Below, one piece after another: positions 22,749 to 33,960 of a stretch of 64,000 nt of DNA. The DNA is from Rhododendron vialii. Its lineage: Eukaryota; Streptophyta; Magnoliopsida; Ericales; Ericaceae. The stretch is from assembly GCF_030253575.1 (NCBI RefSeq), contig NC_080568.1, forward strand, positions 26,799,001-26,863,000, given 5' to 3'. A program made the position numbers and the translations under genes. Under the pieces are notes generated by a model. It had not been told where the DNA came from, did no database searches, and was given only the letters and a program-made list of their open reading frames with translations. Numbering within the stretch: the stretch's first letter is position 1; every line of letters starts with the position of its first letter.

Positions 22749-25560
22749 TACTACAAGAAATTAAACAATTGCCGACTAAAATTTCCGACTAAATAAAATT
22801 TAGTCGCCAATTGTTGAACCATTACCGACTAAATGAATTTTAGTCGGTAAATGTAAATAAATCCAGACTAAAACTATATTTAGTCGGGGAATATCAATTG
22901 TTTCCCGAAATTTAAAAAACAATAAATGAAATAAATATGCCGACTAAATATTTTAGTCGGTAAAAGTGAATAAATGCCGACTAAAACTATATTTAGTCGG
23001 GGAATATCTATTCTTCCCCAAATTAAGAAACCAATAAATGAAATAAATATGCCGACTAAATATTTTAGTCGGTAAATGTAAATAAAGGCCGACTAAGTCT
23101 ATATTTAGTCGGGGAATTTCCCGAAATTAAAAAAACTAATAAATGAAATAAATATGCCGACTAAATATTTTAGTCGGTAAATGTAAATAAAGGCCGACTA
23201 AGTCTATATTTAGTCGGGGAATTTCCCGAAATTAAAAAAACCAATAAATGAAATAAATATGCCGACTAAATCATTTGGTCGGAAAATGTACTTTTTTGCC
23301 GACTAAATTATAATTTAGTCGGGGAATATATGTTTTTTCCCTTTTTTAAAACTTTCAAGAAAGACGGTAATTGTTCGACTACATTGATCACAATGCAACC
23401 TTCCCGATCGAAACCATTCATTTTTTTTTTCTTCTTAATCATAACATTCTCGTAAAATTTTGGCTCGATCGGAAAAACAAGTTCCGCCTTTATCAGCACA
23501 TAAATTCTTTCATAAAAAGAATTTTACTGTCCAATCAAGTGTCTATCCATATGTGGGTAACTTCATTCTTGGTACGAATGATCTAATTTGTATTACGTCC
23601 AATGTAGATGATTTTGATTGCCAAAAAAGGCCTCAAGTAAGGCTCGGTTAGTACACTTAAACATCTCTGAAGGCATTAAATGTCTTTCGATCAGTGTGGT
23701 CGCCGATATCTAATGATCTCCAATTTTTTGTGACAATGCTGTAATCGGTAAGACGTAAAATCCTAACGGTTTAGATCGAGCATTAAAAAAAATGAGCCGG
23801 CAACTACCTTTAAAATCTATACATTGATTTTACTTGTTTCTGAATCAAAGATTTTGGGTTATAGTCCAATGTATAGTAGCCAGATGATCGTAACATAATC
23901 ACAATGATCGATTCCGTTCATTTTGTTGTACTTCGTGTTTTAATCATTCTCGTAAAATTTTGGGTTTATTGGGTTTTGAAACCCCCTTTATCGAGACGCA
24001 GATTCATTATTAGAATATGATATTTTACGTCTGATAATGTATTTCAGGATAAGAGATTTACTTCATTTTTGGTAGGAATGATTTATTCCCTCTTACGTAA
24101 AAGATAGATGGTTCTGATTTAAAAAAATAATAACTTAGGCCGCCCTTGAGCTGTGCACTATAGGGGCTTTAACCATTTTTTTTATCTGCACGACTTTAAA
24201 CTTGGAGCACTTATTAGCCTATTTATATATTAAAAAAATATGATTAATCCGTTTGAATCGGTACGAAGATTATATTTTTTTGATTATTTTATCCTAAAGG
24301 GTCATAATTAATTTTTGCTTCCAAAGACAAATGTGAGAGCCATAGAACAAAATGAAAGAGCAAGTATTTAATTATGAGAGTCCTAGAGACAAATATTAAT
24401 TATGACTCTTTTTTAAAAATAAGATCTTCACAATTTAAATAAAAAAAAAAATCTTTGCCCCTTTTTTATTCTGTTTGAACCGGTATAAAGATCTTATTTT
24501 TCTGATCATTATAAATGAAAAGCAGATACTTGAAACAAAAATTAAATATGACTCTTTAGAAATAATATGATTAGAAAAATAAAATTTAGAAATTAAAATA
24601 AAAAATGAATTACTTCAAGTTTAATTTCAAAAATAATGTTGATTCATTCACTTAAGGAGTATAAAGTATCAGAAATGATTCTCACACAGAGAATTTTGCA
24701 CATATCTTACACATACATTTTTGTGGGGTCCATATCGAGAGATCCCACAAAATAATCCGAACCACTCATCTTTTTAAAAATATTTTTTGGAGGGTTCCTG
24801 CAAAAATCAGCTCCAACGGATATCGGTAAGAGCTTTCTCAGAAATCGTAGGGCGAATCATTCTATTTTTCCCTACGAATTCTGAGGAAGCCTTTACCTGT
24901 TGGAGCAGATTTTTTATAGGAATTCTCCAAAAAAATATTTTAAAAAAGATGAGCGGTTCGGATCATTTTTGTGGGACCCCAATATGAGCCTCACAAAAAT
25001 ATATGTGCAAAATATGTGTAAAATTATCTATGCAAGTAGCACAGTTGATAAAGTATATAAATTAAAATTGCATACTTTGAAAACAAGTACATGGCTAGCT
25101 GATTGGTAAGTGGCTGGGCATGCGGACAGGAGGTCGGGGTTTCGAAACTTGGCAATGTCACTTCCCGAATTAAAAGGGACAATACGGAATTCCACGTGGC
25201 CGTTCGAGGTGCCACATCATGCCAATGTGGAACATTCTTTTTCTGGTGCTGACGTCACATGGAAATTACTATTAGTGACTAAAGTATTTGGTCGCTAATG
25301 ATGTATATTCACCGACTAACAGGATTTAGCGACTAATGTTTTTTAATGGGGGAAAAGGACATTTGGCGACTAAACCGTTAGTCGCTAAAAGATTACATTT
25401 GCCGACTAAACCCTATTTAGTTGGCAAATACATTTGCCGACTCACATTCTCCGACTAAATTGCCGACTAAATTATTTAGTCGGGAAAATCCTTTGGCGAC
25501 TAAAAAGTAGACATTCGGCGACTAAAACGTTAGTCGGGAATGGTATAATTTGTTGTAGTC
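22749..25560. mobile_element. Non-autonomous CACTA-like element, 2.8 kb
   Basis: The left end TACTACAAGAAATTA and right end (inverse) GACTACAACAAATTA resemble the CACTACAAGAAA ends of plant CACTA transposons; the first base differs at both ends. Sub-terminal regions at both sides are packed with GCCGACTAAA / TTTAGTCGGC motifs in inverted pairs (about 22775-23330 and 25275-25550), typical of CACTA transposase-binding regions. The middle (23350-25250) has no transposase frame. PHD exon 3 resumes at 25562, while the left flank is PRP31 leader, so insertion went with deletion of the DNA between. The 3-bp duplication (AGC) is only tentative. Confidence 0.7.
22824..23340. repeat. Tandem array of about 105-112 bp units with inverted TAGTCGG motifs
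   Basis: GCCGACTAAAT starts at 22939, 23051, 23156 and 23261 (spacings 112, 105, 105), and a diverged unit starts at about 22824. Each unit holds two hairpins formed by CCGACTAAAT...TTTAGTCGG separated by an AT-rich linker with AATAAATGAAATAAATAT. It is the sub-terminal repeat of the CACTA-like element. Confidence 0.9.
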
Positions 25561-25561
25561 G

Positions 25562-25777
25562 TAGCCACATGTGGTTTAGAAGGGCTAAAACCTGGGGTCT
25601 GTTCCTTTCCGAGCTCTGTAGGTTGCCATGGTAATCAAGTTGAAGTTCAACAACTCCAAAGAATGTCTACATTAATGCCTAGCTCTTGCAGACAATGTTT
25701 TTATGTCTTTGTCAAGGATGTTGATCGTTAACCCTGTTATGGTTAAGAAAATAGGCGATGTCAAAACGCCGCATTGA
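25562..25777 (+). pseudogene. RING-PHD gene copy B, last exon only
   Basis: The segment corresponds to the last 72 codons of the unit A gene (from AACGLEGPK to the final His and TGA), with substitutions. It includes a frame disruption near 25715, where VVNAVVVEK of unit A reads through 'GTTGATCGTTAACC'. The rest of the gene (RING, PHD, introns) is absent; the CACTA-like element lies immediately upstream. The 3' flank to 26086 is conserved with units A and C. It cannot make a functional protein. Confidence 0.85.
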
Positions 25778-26172
25778 GGCGGTTATGCTGGCATAATGGT
25801 TTGTGGTGGATGTTATTGTAGCCCCCCAGAGAGGAATGGAATTCCATTGTAGTGTTTAGGTTACTTTCTTTTACTACTGTCATTCTTGGAACTAGTAATT
25901 ATTTAGGTGTTTCGAGTTGCGGAGGGGAACAGATCATCTTACGCCAAACGGTCCAAACTGCATACTGTTCATAGCTCCATGGAAATGGTTTGGTAAATTG
26001 AGTAATTTAATTGTCTGTTTCGTAATTTGTTTCAACTCAGTTTTTATTCTGCGCAGAGTGCATATATTAAACTGCTAACAAGCATTCAGGGCTGGCCCAG
26101 ACACAAGCTCCAAGAGGCTTGGCCTTGAGCATTTCAAGAATCTTAAATTTTAGGGGCTTGTCAATATTTTTA

Positions 26173-26303
26173 GGGAAAATGACGGCAAATGACGTGTTTT
26201 GATAATTAATACCCGTCAAGGATATTTTCAGCATTAACAAATGTTCTTAGCATGTTCTTAGCGGGTATTAATTATCAAAACGCGTCATGAGCTGTCATTT
26301 TCC
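26173..26303. mobile_element. 131-bp MITE with 10-bp target duplication
   Basis: GGGAAAATGAC at the left and GTCATTTTCC at the right are inverted ends. A longer inverted pair, TTTTGATAATTAATACC / GGGTATTAATTATCAAAA, makes it a strong foldback. AATATTTTTA flanks it at 26163-26172 and 26304-26313. The same MITE at the same position occurs in unit C (about 40453-40582), so it inserted before B and C separated. The duplication size suggests a Mutator-like MITE. Confidence 0.85.
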
Positions 26304-26394
26304 AATATTTTTATTACTTGGGTTTGACTCGTTTGAGTAGAACTCTTTTTTAAGCTCAATAGAATGAAAAAGAAGAAGCCCAATTGGAGATAAT

Positions 26395-27028
26395 AACCAT
26401 TTCTTTTTCAAGGGCTGACTCCGCTAGGCAAGAGGACCACTACTGGGATTATTGTTCTACTAACTGATGACCAGGGGACTACTCTGTCCACGACTGGACT
26501 GACCTATTTCGAAAGAGTTGCTCGTCAAGTGCAAGAAAGGATCTTTGCCGACAGGTTACTGGCCTCGTAGGCCTACCCCACCCTAGCCCTGGGTCGCGCA
26601 CTTGAAAAAAAGCATTAAATTCCTCCTCACTCTCGAGCCTTGCCTCTCTTCTTTGCTAAGTTTCTTTCTTCTTCAATCGATTCATAAGACAGACGTCCTC
26701 TTTGAAATAGGAAAAGAAATTTGGAAGGAAAACATCTACAGATCGGAGTCGTTCAACAGTCAAGTAAGAAAGATAGATTGGATTGCCTAAAAGAAGGTAG
26801 AGGATAAGATAAGATTTCGAACTCTTTAGCCTCATTGGCCCCAAGGACAGATCAATGATTGAGATAACCTCTAGGAGCTTCAACTCCTGGAATTTGCTTT
26901 CCCTCTATGGCCATGACCTCGCTTCGAGTATGAATCTGAAGCCGGTTGGACGCTTACTACCTCATAACCCAGAGACGGATAGCTTCATAGCTTACCACCA
27001 GCTAGCCACTAACCCCTAGATAGATTGT
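26395..27028. other. Unit B-specific block inside the hAT remnant, possible organelle-derived DNA
   Basis: Unit C reads directly from 'GAAGCCCAATTAGAGGTAATGAG' to 'CATAAGCCCAAGTACTC' (about 50918-50975), while unit B has about 630 extra bases. The block is richer in GC than its surroundings and has GAAAGAAGG- and AAGTAAGAAAGATAG-type purine runs reminiscent of plant mitochondrial intergenic DNA. No gene could be named, so this origin is only a guess from composition. No long frame with recognisable similarity is present. Confidence 0.35.
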
Positions 27029-27068
27029 TAGTTGGATTATAGCCCAACCCATCATCTCATAAGCCCAA

Positions 27069-27338
27069 GTGCTCAACCCACCATCCCATAACTCTTTTCC
27101 AAATGCATGGAATGCGTATAAAGTGCTTTTGACTATACCGGTTAGTGTTGTCACGGAAGAAAAAAACTTTTCAAAGTTGAGATTGATCAAAAATTACCTT
27201 CGATCAACCATGTCACAAGAAAGACTAAATGAGTTATCCATATTATCAATTGAAAATGACTTGGTGAAAGAGGTGCATTATACAAATTTAATTGATACTT
27301 TTGCTTCTAGAAATGCAACACAAGTAATATTCAAGTGA
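27069..27338 (+). pseudogene. hAT transposase C-terminal dimerisation domain fragment (unit B)
   Basis: The frame includes LLTIPVSVVTEEKNFSKLRL followed by IKNYLRSTMSQERLNELSIL, the hallmark of the C-terminal dimerisation region of plant hAT transposases ('P(V/A)S(S/T)A..ER.FS.L..IK...R..M....L..L..L.I'). It ends at a natural stop after about 90 residues. The upstream catalytic part (DDE residues, zinc finger) is missing, so it is a relic. A close copy is at 51024-51239 in unit C. Confidence 0.85.
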
Positions 27339-27620
27339 TACTCATGCGTTCTTGAGATAATATGTATTTGCCTATTTGGAGACTTTGTATTTTGTGTTTG
27401 TATGTAATGATTAATAGAATTTTATATTGGTTTGGCTTTCTCGTATTATGATTGTTGCTGTAAAAATTGTTAAGTATTAACTCTTTAATGACATTTTTTT
27501 TTATTAGGTCTTGGACACTAAAAACCCTTGGGCCGGCTTTGCATTCATGACCTATTATATGGTTGTGACTTTGTGATGGTTAACCAAAATCCGGGGATGT
27601 CACAAAGCAACTCCCTGTAG

Positions 27621-27966
27621 AGTGTTGTAGGGCACATCCGGACTGCCCAAAATTATTTCCAGTGATCTAGATTAAAAACGAACTCTTCCATGGAAAAGTT
27701 AACTCTTCTCTAACTATTTCCTGAAAGATTTTGTTTTTAACCCGGACTATTGATTGCCAAAATAGACGGTCCGGATGCGCCTTGAAATGGTCTAGTGTTG
27801 TAGGGCACATCCGGACTGCCCAAAATTATTTCCAGTGATCTAGATTAAAAACGAACTCTTCCATGGAAAAGTCAACTCTTCTCTAACTATTTCCTGAAAG
27901 ATTTTGTTTTTAACCCGGACTATTGATTGCCAAAATAGACGGTCCGAATGCGCCTTGCAATGGTCT
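27621..27966 (+). repeat. Tandem duplication of a 173-bp unit
   Basis: 27621-27793 and 27794-27966 are nearly identical (a few substitutions). They start AGTGTTGTAGGGCACATCC. The equivalent spacer in unit C (51525-51700) has one copy, so the duplication is recent and specific to unit B. The unit has ends GGGCACATCCGGAC / GTCCGGATGCGCC, so it is itself probably a MITE that was duplicated. Confidence 0.9.
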
Positions 27967-28332
27967 AGATGCGCCTTATAGGGCGATGTACCCATGGCAT
28001 TGCTCAATAACTCAAACCTGAGTTTGGTTGGGTATATAGTGATGTAACCCACCCCATGCCCAGTTACAGATGGCCTCACAAAATTGCACAAAAACAATGA
28101 AGAGATTTAACTGGGTCCCATATATATTTGTGGATTCACTCACAAGTTTTGAGTTTTTTATGACTTTGTTTTTGGAATTGATTTTCACACTCTTTTGTCT
28201 AAGTGCAGTTTATTTTTTGTTTTGTAGTGATGTAAAATTATATAATTAACTTTTTTATGCGTGAAGGAAAAAATGTATGAAAGGTAGTTTTATAATTATA
28301 GGTGCAAAATTAAAGTGAGGAGTTTGCCGTAT

Positions 28333-28536
28333 CTTTTTTCTTTTTTTTTTGTTAGTCGATAGAAGATATCATTTTTACATAAGATATGAAATAAAGAGTA
28401 CAAATTCGGGACACTACATCAATTGTAAGAGTCCACGACACAACCAAGTCCAACCACTCAACACCCACACGCATGTGAAGAGACTTAAACTTCTGACCTC
28501 AAGAGTCCTGGCCAACTGAGTTAACCTCAGTTGGTC
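28333..28536 (-). mobile_element. tRNA-derived SINE, unit B copy
   Basis: On the minus strand it has a box A-like GGTTAACTCAGTTGG and box B-like AGTTTAAGTCTC, followed by a body and an A-rich tail (the T run at 28338-28351 on the plus strand). The same insertion is present in unit C (52072-52267) with better-preserved boxes, and absent in unit A. The direct repeat GAGTTTG(C/T)C(G/A)TAT flanks it in diverged form. Confidence 0.75.
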
Positions 28537-28679
28537 GAGTTTGTCATATCTATTTGCTTTTTGTTTATTTCAATTCTCGTCTGGGAAAAGCTACCAAGAG
28601 ATTGTGTAATCCAATAGAGCCATTAATACAATTTCAAATTGCTCAACGCGAATTCATTTTACGAAATTTAGCAAATGCA

Positions 28680-29100
28680 AATAAATATTTCTCATGTACA
28701 GGTGGATATTTGTTTACATTCCCAAGTCTTACCCGCATGGACATTAATAAATTGCTGTCTCGAGTTAGGCACACATATTTTTAAGGGAGATTAACAGATG
28801 CGGATAAATATCTTTCCAAATATAGGTGGATTTGGACATTTTTTGGGACATTAAAAGTTAATTTCTCGAGTTGGCATTATCTCTTTGTTTACATCCCCGA
28901 GTCTTACCTGCACGAACGTTAAGAAATTGCTATCTCGAGTTAGCCCCACATATTTTTAAGGGAGATTAACAAATGCGGATAAATATCTTTCCAAATACAG
29001 GTGGATTTGGACATTTTTTGGGACATTAAAAGTTAATTTCTCGAGTTGGCATTATCTCTTTATTATCACTATCATTTAATGGAACCAAACAAATAATGAT
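28680..29100 (+). repeat. Two tandem 175-bp spacer units (unit B)
   Basis: GGTGGATTTGGACATTTTTT begins at 28825 and again at 29000, an offset of 175. The units contain 'CCCCGAGTCTTACC', 'AAGAAATTGCTATCTCGAG' and 'GGGAGATTAACAAATGCG'. Unit C has the same two copies with the same offset (52555 and 52730), whereas unit A has one clear copy and shorter relics. The duplication predates the B/C split. Confidence 0.8.
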
Positions 29101-29845
29101 TTAATATTATCCACGGAAGGATGATGTGTAATCCTACAGAGCCATTAATACAATTTTCAAATTGTTCAATCCGAATTCATTTTAGGAAATTTATCAATTG
29201 CAAATAAATATTTTCTCATGTACAGGTGGATTCGTATATACACCTGAATCTTACTCACACAGACGTTAAGAAATGGTTGTCTTGAGTTAGCCCCACAGAT
29301 GTTTAAGGGAAATTAACAAATGCGAATAAATATCTTTTCAAATACAGGTGGATTTGTAATACATGATAAAAAGGAATAAGCGTTTAAAGAACATTTGAAG
29401 ATGTTTCTAGAAACCCTTACTGAAAATAAATGTGATGATTTCTTTGTCGTAGGATTTATATCATGGGGCCCCACATGTCGTATTGCACTAAAAATTACCA
29501 AAATACTAGTTTGTATCCTCAAGCCGCAAAAGTATAAATAGCATGTTTTCTTTCGTAGTCTTGGAATTTCACGTTGAAGTGAGAATGTTACGTCGTGAAA
29601 GACGATCAAAGCATTGTCATCAATTGTTTTTCTCTTCTTTTTCTTGCATATTGTTTGCGATACTACAGAGCCATTACTTGTGCTGTCATCGTAGAAAGTA
29701 GAAAGCTAGATAATAAATCATGACAATGAATTTGAAAATAGATTCATGTAGTGGACCCCAAATAGATGACCCAATGACCATTCTTCTTGCAAAACATGGA
29801 ACGGTTGGGGTGGAGATTCTGGGGACAAAAGATTCCCGCCAACAT

Positions 29846-29853
29846 TATATATA
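29846..29853 (+). promoter_or_regulatory. Probable TATA box of SRO-B
   Basis: TATATATA lies 82 bp before the 5' UTR splice donor (29935/29936). The context 'GATTCCCGCCAACAT' before it is identical in SRO-C (54040-54053). This gives a 5' UTR of roughly 60 nt plus an intron. Confidence 0.55.
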
Positions 29854-30083
29854 CGAGTTACCCACATTTCCCCATAATTCAATCTTCCATATTCTGCTTT
29901 CTGGAATCTGCAAGGATAAACAAAAAGTTTCAAAGGTAAGGCTTTTTTCTCTCTGTTTCATCCTTTTGATTATCTGTCTTTTGTACATCTACTAAGTTCT
30001 ATTACCTTTACTCCAATTTCAGCTTTTTCATCAACTATCAATGATTTTGATTCTGACTATTGAATTGTTTGGTGGATGAATAG

Positions 30084-31675
30084 ATGGAACATTTTGGTGA
30101 TCTAGGAGATCAAACCTCCATTACCATCGACAAAAACGAAATTCCACTTTCTGATTCGGAAGATGATTCGTTTTCTTCTCCCATTTTCGAGGAATTTAGG
30201 GTTTTCAAAGAAAATGGATTGACTAGAGTACATGAAAGAAGCAAATGTTATGAAATCCTCACTGGATGCGTTGCTCAAGGTATGGGAAACAATGTGGCGG
30301 CTGTTCATAAAATCCCATGGTCTAATCCCAATGGGCGCTTAGAAGCCTTCCGCATTTCCTCAATTGAGATGGTGAAGAAATGTGGAGGAAATGGTAACGT
30401 AAAACATGCCTGGTATGGGGGATTAAGGGACGAAATATGTGGAATTATATTCCATGGATTCCAAAGATGTCGACAATCGGACAATGGTGAGGATGGCTTT
30501 GGGGTACATTTGTATCCACTGGAGTTTGTTATGGATGGGTAAGCATGAAACAACCACTGTTTTTCTTTTTCTTTTGGTAAAAAACAATTACTGTTTTTCA
30601 TTTTCAGTTGACTACATCTCGAGTTATTGAATTTGGACAAAATCAACTTTTGAATGTTCTTTTTGCCTCTTCCTTCTTCCAGGGCTTGTTTGATTTTAAT
30701 TGAACAATTTTCTTGTCAGAATATTTAGAGATCAACCAAAAAATACTGACAATTGAAAAAAAAGTACTACAATAATTGTTTGTGTATTTTGCAGGGCTTG
30801 ATTGTTTTCCTTATGAATACTGTGCAGGTTATTGTCGTCAGTTGAGGATGAATATGGGCTCCAGCATATATTGCTGTGTAACGTAGTATTGGGGAAAATG
30901 GAGGAAGTACGTCCTGGTTCGAAACAATTCGAACCAAGCTCTATCGAATTTGATTCCGGAGTTGATAGTCTTTTGAGACCAACAAGGTTCATACTTTGGG
31001 AGGCTTACATGAACTCCCGCATCTTTCCCAGCTACGTCGTTAGTTTCAGGGCTTTCAATGGCAGAGGTAAAGGGACAAATTATAGTTTCATCTTCGAATC
31101 TATACGACGTTAAGCAGATTTGTTTTGTTGATAAAAAAGACATAAAATTTCATTTGGGCCTTCCTATTGTGTTTTTATGCTTCGTTCATATAGGATTAGT
31201 CTGAGACTCTAACGTCATTTGATAAGGTTTCGGAAGGGATCAAACTCCTGTATACAAGCCCAATACACAATGTGTAGGGTTTTCTGTTTTGATTCCCAAG
31301 CTGGCAAATGTCTTACCTCCTTCAAAAATGGCGTTGATACGTAAATATCAAAGCATATTCCGTGTAAGTTGGTCTTTTCTTTCCAACTCTTATTTTCTTC
31401 TTACTTGTTCACCCTGTATGGAAATTGTAGTATGAGTAAGAACTCCATTGTGCTGTGCTATCAGGAAAAAAAGATCTCACGAGCCCAATTGATCCATAGA
31501 TTGCGGCAACTAGCTGGAGACGAGTTGTTAAATGATGTGATCAAGTTATATACTAACAAGGTATGTCGTCTCTATTCACATTCTTCTTAGTATTATTTTC
31601 TGATGACATATTTATGTTCTGTGCGATTGCATATTCGAGTAATCAATCGTTGTGGTGTTTCTGCAGCAACCTTGA
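30084..31675 (+). CDS. SRO: SRO-family protein (inactive PARP-like + RST), copy B, intact
   Basis: Exons are 30084-30538, 30828-31066, 31227-31363, 31465-31560 and 31667-31675, with GT-AG introns and phases 2, 1, 0, 0, giving 311 aa. A 5' UTR intron (29936-30083) ends exactly at the ATG. Residues about 55-235 form the PARP-like fold: 'KIPWSNPNGRLEAF', 'KHAWYGGLRDEICGII', 'GVHLYPLEFVMDG', 'LLCNVVLGKMEEV' and 'WEAYMNSRIFPSYVVSF'. The segment where active PARPs have the His-Gly of the catalytic triad reads AWYGG, so no ADP-ribosyl transfer is expected. Residues about 240-309 form the RST domain (FSVLIPKL, QLIHRLRQL, LLNDVIK), which binds transcription factors in this plant family. There is no WWE domain, so it belongs to the short SRO2-5 type, linked to salt and oxidative stress responses. 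It is the reference copy for the locus. Confidence 0.9.
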
Positions 31676-32106
31676 GGAATATCGCCCTCTGAAAGAAGTT
31701 AATCCATAGTAACCACAGATTCTCGATTTGCCATTATTCAATAACTTCAGCAGGATCCAGAATAGAGGGAGGAGGAGGAGGATACAACAAGCAGATTTGA
31801 GTAATCAATCGAGCTTCAAGATGTGCTGGGAGCCCAAAGCGAAATGTAAAAATGGGACCGTTTATACATTTTTTTTAGCATAGAATATTCTCGATAGAAG
31901 CCCTTGTTGGCTGTAGATGTTCTTACTCTGTTACTTCTTGTAGCATTTGGAGACACTTTATGACATGTAAGCCAAAATTTGGTTATATAGAATCCTATTA
32001 TATACTACTAGTATATTTTTGTTACTTCTACAATAGAGAACCAGAAGAAAACAGTTAATCCCACCCAGCAAAGTTGGTGATATCACAATTCACAACAATA
32101 AACACC

Positions 32107-32301
32107 GGCCGGGAAAATGATTTCTACACTCCCCTTTTAGTCATTAACACTTCCTTTTTTATTTTTATTCACATAAATTTATAATATTGTCCTTGCATGT
32201 GTAAAGAAGTGTATTGAATAAAGGGCAAGATAGTAAATTCAAGTGAATAATGAAAAAAATGAGTGTGAATTGTAGAAAGGAGAGTGTGGAAATCAATTCC
32301 C
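32107..32301. mobile_element. 195-bp MITE with perfect 9-bp target duplication
   Basis: ATAAACACC flanks it at 32098-32106 and 32302-32310. The inner ends are GGGAAAATGATTTC and GAAATCAATTCCC. Further in, ACACTCCCCTTTT pairs imperfectly with AAAGGAGAGTGT. The unit A site (15453-15470) lacks it. A 9-bp duplication fits the Mutator superfamily. Confidence 0.85.
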
Positions 32302-32901
32302 ATAAACACCTAGAAATAAAATTACAATGGACAAATTAATTAGGCCCAAGCACGGAATTCTTGCTCTTTTTAAAGAAAAATTCGAGCCCGTTACGATAAT
32401 AAATGCAGTACTAGAAAAGATCTATGACTTGTCCTTTCCATATACAACATCCCTAATTTATCGAATTTATCCTTTCCAGATACTATATCTCGGTGAAAGG
32501 AGGAATTTCTGTAATAAATTATTCAAGCGTACATGTCATATCGTAGTATATAACGCTTAAATCAGGTCATAAGAGTGACAAAATGGGCTAAGTGATACTA
32601 AATGATGTATTAAGGGGGCAAGTTGTAGGGTTTTGTAGATAAAGAGGTGAAGTGAAAAAGTGTGATAGCTGGACTCATAATAATCGGAATCGTTCACTTT
32701 TTGGATCTTGCTGAGTATATCGATCACGCTAAAATCAAATTAATTGGATGTCGTTTGATATAACCGAAAAGGGCCCACAAACAGCCTAAACTGGACCAAA
32801 CTGGATGAAGAGAGACTAGATGGGATCAGAGTCCAAATAATACTCTCTTTTTTTTTTTTTTGAAAAGATCATACAATTAATACTCTCAAACATACAAACA
32901 A

Positions 32902-33083
32902 AGGTTTTTTTTTGGCTAAATAATCTATTTGGATTTCTATGTTAATATTTTATTTTTTAGATTCCTCTCATCATAACAAAGTAATAATTCACAAAAAATT
33001 GATGAAAAACTAACAAATGCAAAAAAAAAAATTGAACAAGGACAAATAATCAAAATAGATTATTTATTAGCCAAAAAAGCCCT
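32902..33083. mobile_element. Foldback MITE, about 180 bp
   Basis: TTTTTTTGGCTAAATAATCTATTT at the left is matched in inverse by AAATAGATTATTTATTAGCCAAAAAAGCC-type sequence at the right. GGC(T)nGGCTAA ends are common in plant Harbinger-like MITEs, so this class is likely. The target duplication is not resolved because the edges are homopolymer-rich. Confidence 0.55.
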
Positions 33084-33653
33084 AATTTGCTTGGAAGTTG
33101 TGGAAAGGAAAGAAAAATGGTAAAAGTGCATGAAGACCCCCTAATATTTAAAAAAAGAGTATGTTTTATGAAATTGAGAAGCATAAGCAAACAATCCCAC
33201 ATCGCAAAGTGTTGGTGATATCATTATTACAACAACAAACACTAAGAAATCAAATTACAATGGACATATTAATCAGGTTGAGGCACGAAAATCTCATTCT
33301 CAAGGAGATTAAAGCCCTTTACAGTAATAAATAAACTAGTGCAATACTAGAAAAGATTTGTGACTTGTCCCTTCCTAGATACTCCATAAGCCTAATTAAT
33401 CGTGCGATTTGTACCTACTCCACACAATTTCAGAAACCTACTCTGCACAATTTCAGAAAAGCTCCTCTGGACTTGATTCTCAAATGGTGTCTCTACAGTG
33501 TAGTTTTGAGAATGTATTGTGAGATAATGCATTCTCAAAACTTGGCTCCCAAAACAAGGAAAAACCCCAAAATGCATAATGAGAATATACAATCCAGCTC
33601 CCAAACAGGCCCTGATCAATGCTCACAGCTAGCTCCATGGTTTGTTTTTAATG

Positions 33654-33960
33654 GGAAAGTCTTCAATACACACCCCTTTAAGGTGTGTACCATATGCACC
33701 TATTGTGTGGTTCATATTGTGCCACCTCATAAAAAATTACTTGTAGGACCGGTCATTCATAACATTTTATTTCGTATCGTAACTTTTATACTAAAAATTC
33801 GTAACTTTTATACTAAAAATTCGTAACTTTTCAACAATATGATTCGTAACTTTTTAGCAATAGATTCGCAACATTTTGGGATTCATAACATTTTGGTGTA
33901 TTTTAATAAGGGTGCATATGATACACACCCAAATAAGGGGTGTGTATTGTAGCACTTCCC
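33654..33960. mobile_element. MITE family M1, copy 3
   Basis: It has the same ends (GGGAAAGTCTTCAATACACAC / GTGTATTGTAGCACTTCCC) and CATAAC/CGTAAC interior as the other three copies. It also carries an extra piece (CACCTCATAAAAAATTACTTG) and an internal short duplication of TTTTATACTAAAAATTCGTAAC at about 33785-33827. The flanks GTTTTTAAT and TTGTTTCAT match at 6 of 9 positions. Confidence 0.8.

Larger units (their letters stand above)
26087..27541 (+). mobile_element. hAT-family element remnant (unit B)
   Basis: It starts CAGGGCTGGCC and ends with GGGCCGGC; unit C's copy ends CCAGCCCT. It is preceded by CAAGCATT (26079-26086). Unit A has the uninterrupted site 'AAGCATTGGCTATTATA' at about 8317, which proves insertion after A split off. 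It encodes a hAT dimerisation domain near its 3' end (27069-27338) but no complete transposase. Nested inside are a MITE (26173-26303) and a roughly 630-bp foreign block (26395-27028) not found in unit C. The right end is diverged, so the duplication is clear only in unit C. Confidence 0.75.

Noticed and set aside
22824..23340. Regular repeats considered as a CRISPR-like array
   Set aside because: The context is a plant nuclear transposon, units are 105-112 bp with internal inverted motifs and no unique spacers.
33365..33826. 153-codon frame
   Set aside because: It crosses from a duplicated spacer into a MITE and is not open in the paralogous modules.
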